Below, piece by piece: positions 50,615-51,649 of a stretch of DNA of 51,649 nucleotides. Below the pieces are notes generated by a model, which saw only the letters and a list, made by a program, of their open reading frames with translations, was not told the DNA's origin and did not search any database. Position numbers and translations under genes: made by a program. Origin of the DNA: Clostridiaceae bacterium DTU079 (GTDB lineage: Bacteria; Bacillota; Clostridia; Acetivibrionales; Acetivibrionaceae); assembly GCA_001512505.1 (NCBI GenBank), contig LFSC01000023.1:59431-111079 (forward strand), given 5' to 3'. Position 1 is the stretch's first letter. Every line of letters starts with the position of its first letter.

Positions 50615-51649
50615 ATGATTGAGAAGAAAAAAGCTCTGGAGATTGCATTAAACCAGATTGAAAAACAGTTTGGGAAAGGTGCTGTAATGAAGCTGGGTGA
50701 GAACACCCACATGAATATTGAGACCATCCCCACCGGTGCGTTGGGATTGGATATAGCACTTGGGGTTGGCGGAGTTCCAAGGGGAAGAGTAGTCGAGATA
50801 TTCGGACCTGAATCTTCAGGTAAGACAACAGTTGCTTTGCATATTATTGCGGAGGCTCAAAAAGCAGGTGGTGAAGCAGCATTTATTGATGCGGAACATG
50901 CATTGGATCCTGTATATGCAAAAAACCTTGGCGTTAATATAGATAACCTTATTGTTTCCCAGCCTGATACAGGAGAGCAGGCTTTAGAAATAGCAGAGGC
51001 ATTGGTTAGAAGCGGAGCTATTGATGTAATTGTAATTGACTCTGTTGCTGCATTGGTTCCGAAGGCCGAAATTGACGGTGAAATGGGTGATGCCCATGTG
51101 GGCCTTCAGGCAAGGCTTATGTCCCAAGCTCTTAGAAAGCTTTCCGGTGTCATTAACAAATCCAAAACAACTGCTATTTTCATTAACCAGTTGAGGGAAA
51201 AGGTTGGGGTCATGTTTGGAAATCCTGAAACCACACCCGGTGGACGGGCACTTAAATTCTATGCCTCAGTAAGACTGGATGTCAGAAGGATTGAGTCCAT
51301 CAAACGGGGAAATGAGGTTGTTGGAAGCAGGACAAGGGTTAAGGTTGTTAAGAACAAGGTTGCACCTCCCTTTAAAGAAGCGGAATTCGATATTATGTAC
51401 GGTCAGGGAATTTCAAAAGAGGGAAATGTCTTGGACGTTGCTACAAATCTGGATATAATCAATAAAAGCGGAGCATGGTATTCCTATAACGGCCAGAAAA
51501 TCGGGCAAGGAAGAGAGAATACAAAGCAATTCTTAAAGGACAACCCTGATATGTTAAAAGAGATTGAGAATAAGATTAGGGAAAATTATAATAAAGCATT
51601 TCTTATGAGTGTTGATGTGCATGTGGATAAAGATGATGAAGATAGTGAA
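50615..51649 (+). CDS. recA: recombinase RecA (3' end cut off)
   Basis: The first 345 codons; no stop before the window edge, so a few residues are missing. Walker A is GPESSGKT at 64-71; the [32 protein letters not shown] and ETTPGG segments are all conserved, and the tail is Asp/Glu-rich. RecA drives strand exchange and triggers LexA self-cleavage. AGGAGGATG precedes the ATG. A LexA box and a consensus promoter lie upstream. Confidence 0.97.
   Translation, partial: MIEKKKALEIALNQIEKQFGKGAVMKLGENTHMNIETIPTGALGLDIALGVGGVPRGRVVEIFGPESSGKTTVALHIIAEAQKAGGEAAFIDAEHALDPVYAKNLGVNIDNLIVSQPDTGEQALEIAEALVRSGAIDVIVIDSVAALVPKAEIDGEMGDAHVGLQARLMSQALRKLSGVINKSKTTAIFINQLREKVGVMFGNPETTPGGRALKFYASVRLDVRRIESIKRGNEVVGSRTRVKVVKNKVAPPFKEAEFDIMYGQGISKEGNVLDVATNLDIINKSGAWYSYNGQKIGQGRENTKQFLKDNPDMLKEIENKIRENYNKAFLMSVDVHVDKDDEDSE

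Overview
This is an AT-rich chromosomal window from a spore-forming, low-GC Gram-positive bacterium of the class Clostridia. Sporulation markers are spoVS, yqfC, yqfD, pdaA, spoIIIE and tepA/ylzJ. Gene order and protein character fit the Acetivibrio (Clostridium) thermocellus group, but that is an inference from memory and no search was run. I see no rRNA, tRNA, CRISPR, transposase or prophage. Nearly all of it is core chromosome.

Layout. 1-5.3 kb: the end of a type IV pilus operon on the + strand (PilO-like protein, a prepilin, a very large tip-like minor pilin, a lipoprotein). 5.5-9.1 kb: tepA-ylzJ-spoIIIE. 9.1-13.8 kb: folD, an ATPase lobe without a Walker A motif, rny, ymdB, and spoVS behind a textbook sigma-H promoter. 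14-17.4 kb: small lineage-specific genes, among them a cysteine-rich protein and a CBM25-like protein, plus a sugar-nucleotide dehydratase. 17.7-20.2 kb: a sugar nucleotidyltransferase fused to a decayed phosphomannomutase domain. 20.9-25 kb: two DUF881 proteins, pdaA, yqfC and yqfD. 25-32 kb: phoH, pgpH, ybeY, dgkA-PAP2, cdd, era, yqzL and recO, the same order as in Bacillus. 32-33.4 kb: a 672-bp gap followed by a PilZ gene. 33.6-40.6 kb: cysteine desulfurase-thiI, a VanW-type protein, a DUF2225/HypE-like pair, and glyA. 41-46 kb (minus): moxR, DUF58, transglutaminase. 46.4-51.6 kb: ldh (minus), cinA, murJ, and recA with a LexA box; recA runs off the right end.

The most unusual object lies in the recO-pilZ gap. 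A cyclic-di-GMP class I (GEMM) riboswitch sits on the minus strand with its own extended -10 promoter and an intrinsic terminator ending just beside the recO stop codon, and there is no normal gene after it. It appears to be a stand-alone, c-di-GMP-responsive RNA of about 250 nt, divergent from a PilZ gene that encodes a likely c-di-GMP receptor. The pilus operon at the left edge belongs to a class of systems often controlled by c-di-GMP in Clostridia.

Other points to follow up are the single-lobe SbcC/Rad50-like ATPase, the probable ATT start codon of rny, the decayed mutase domain, the DgkA-PAP2 fusion, the pilus tip-like protein without Glu5, and several long perfect inverted repeats between genes.
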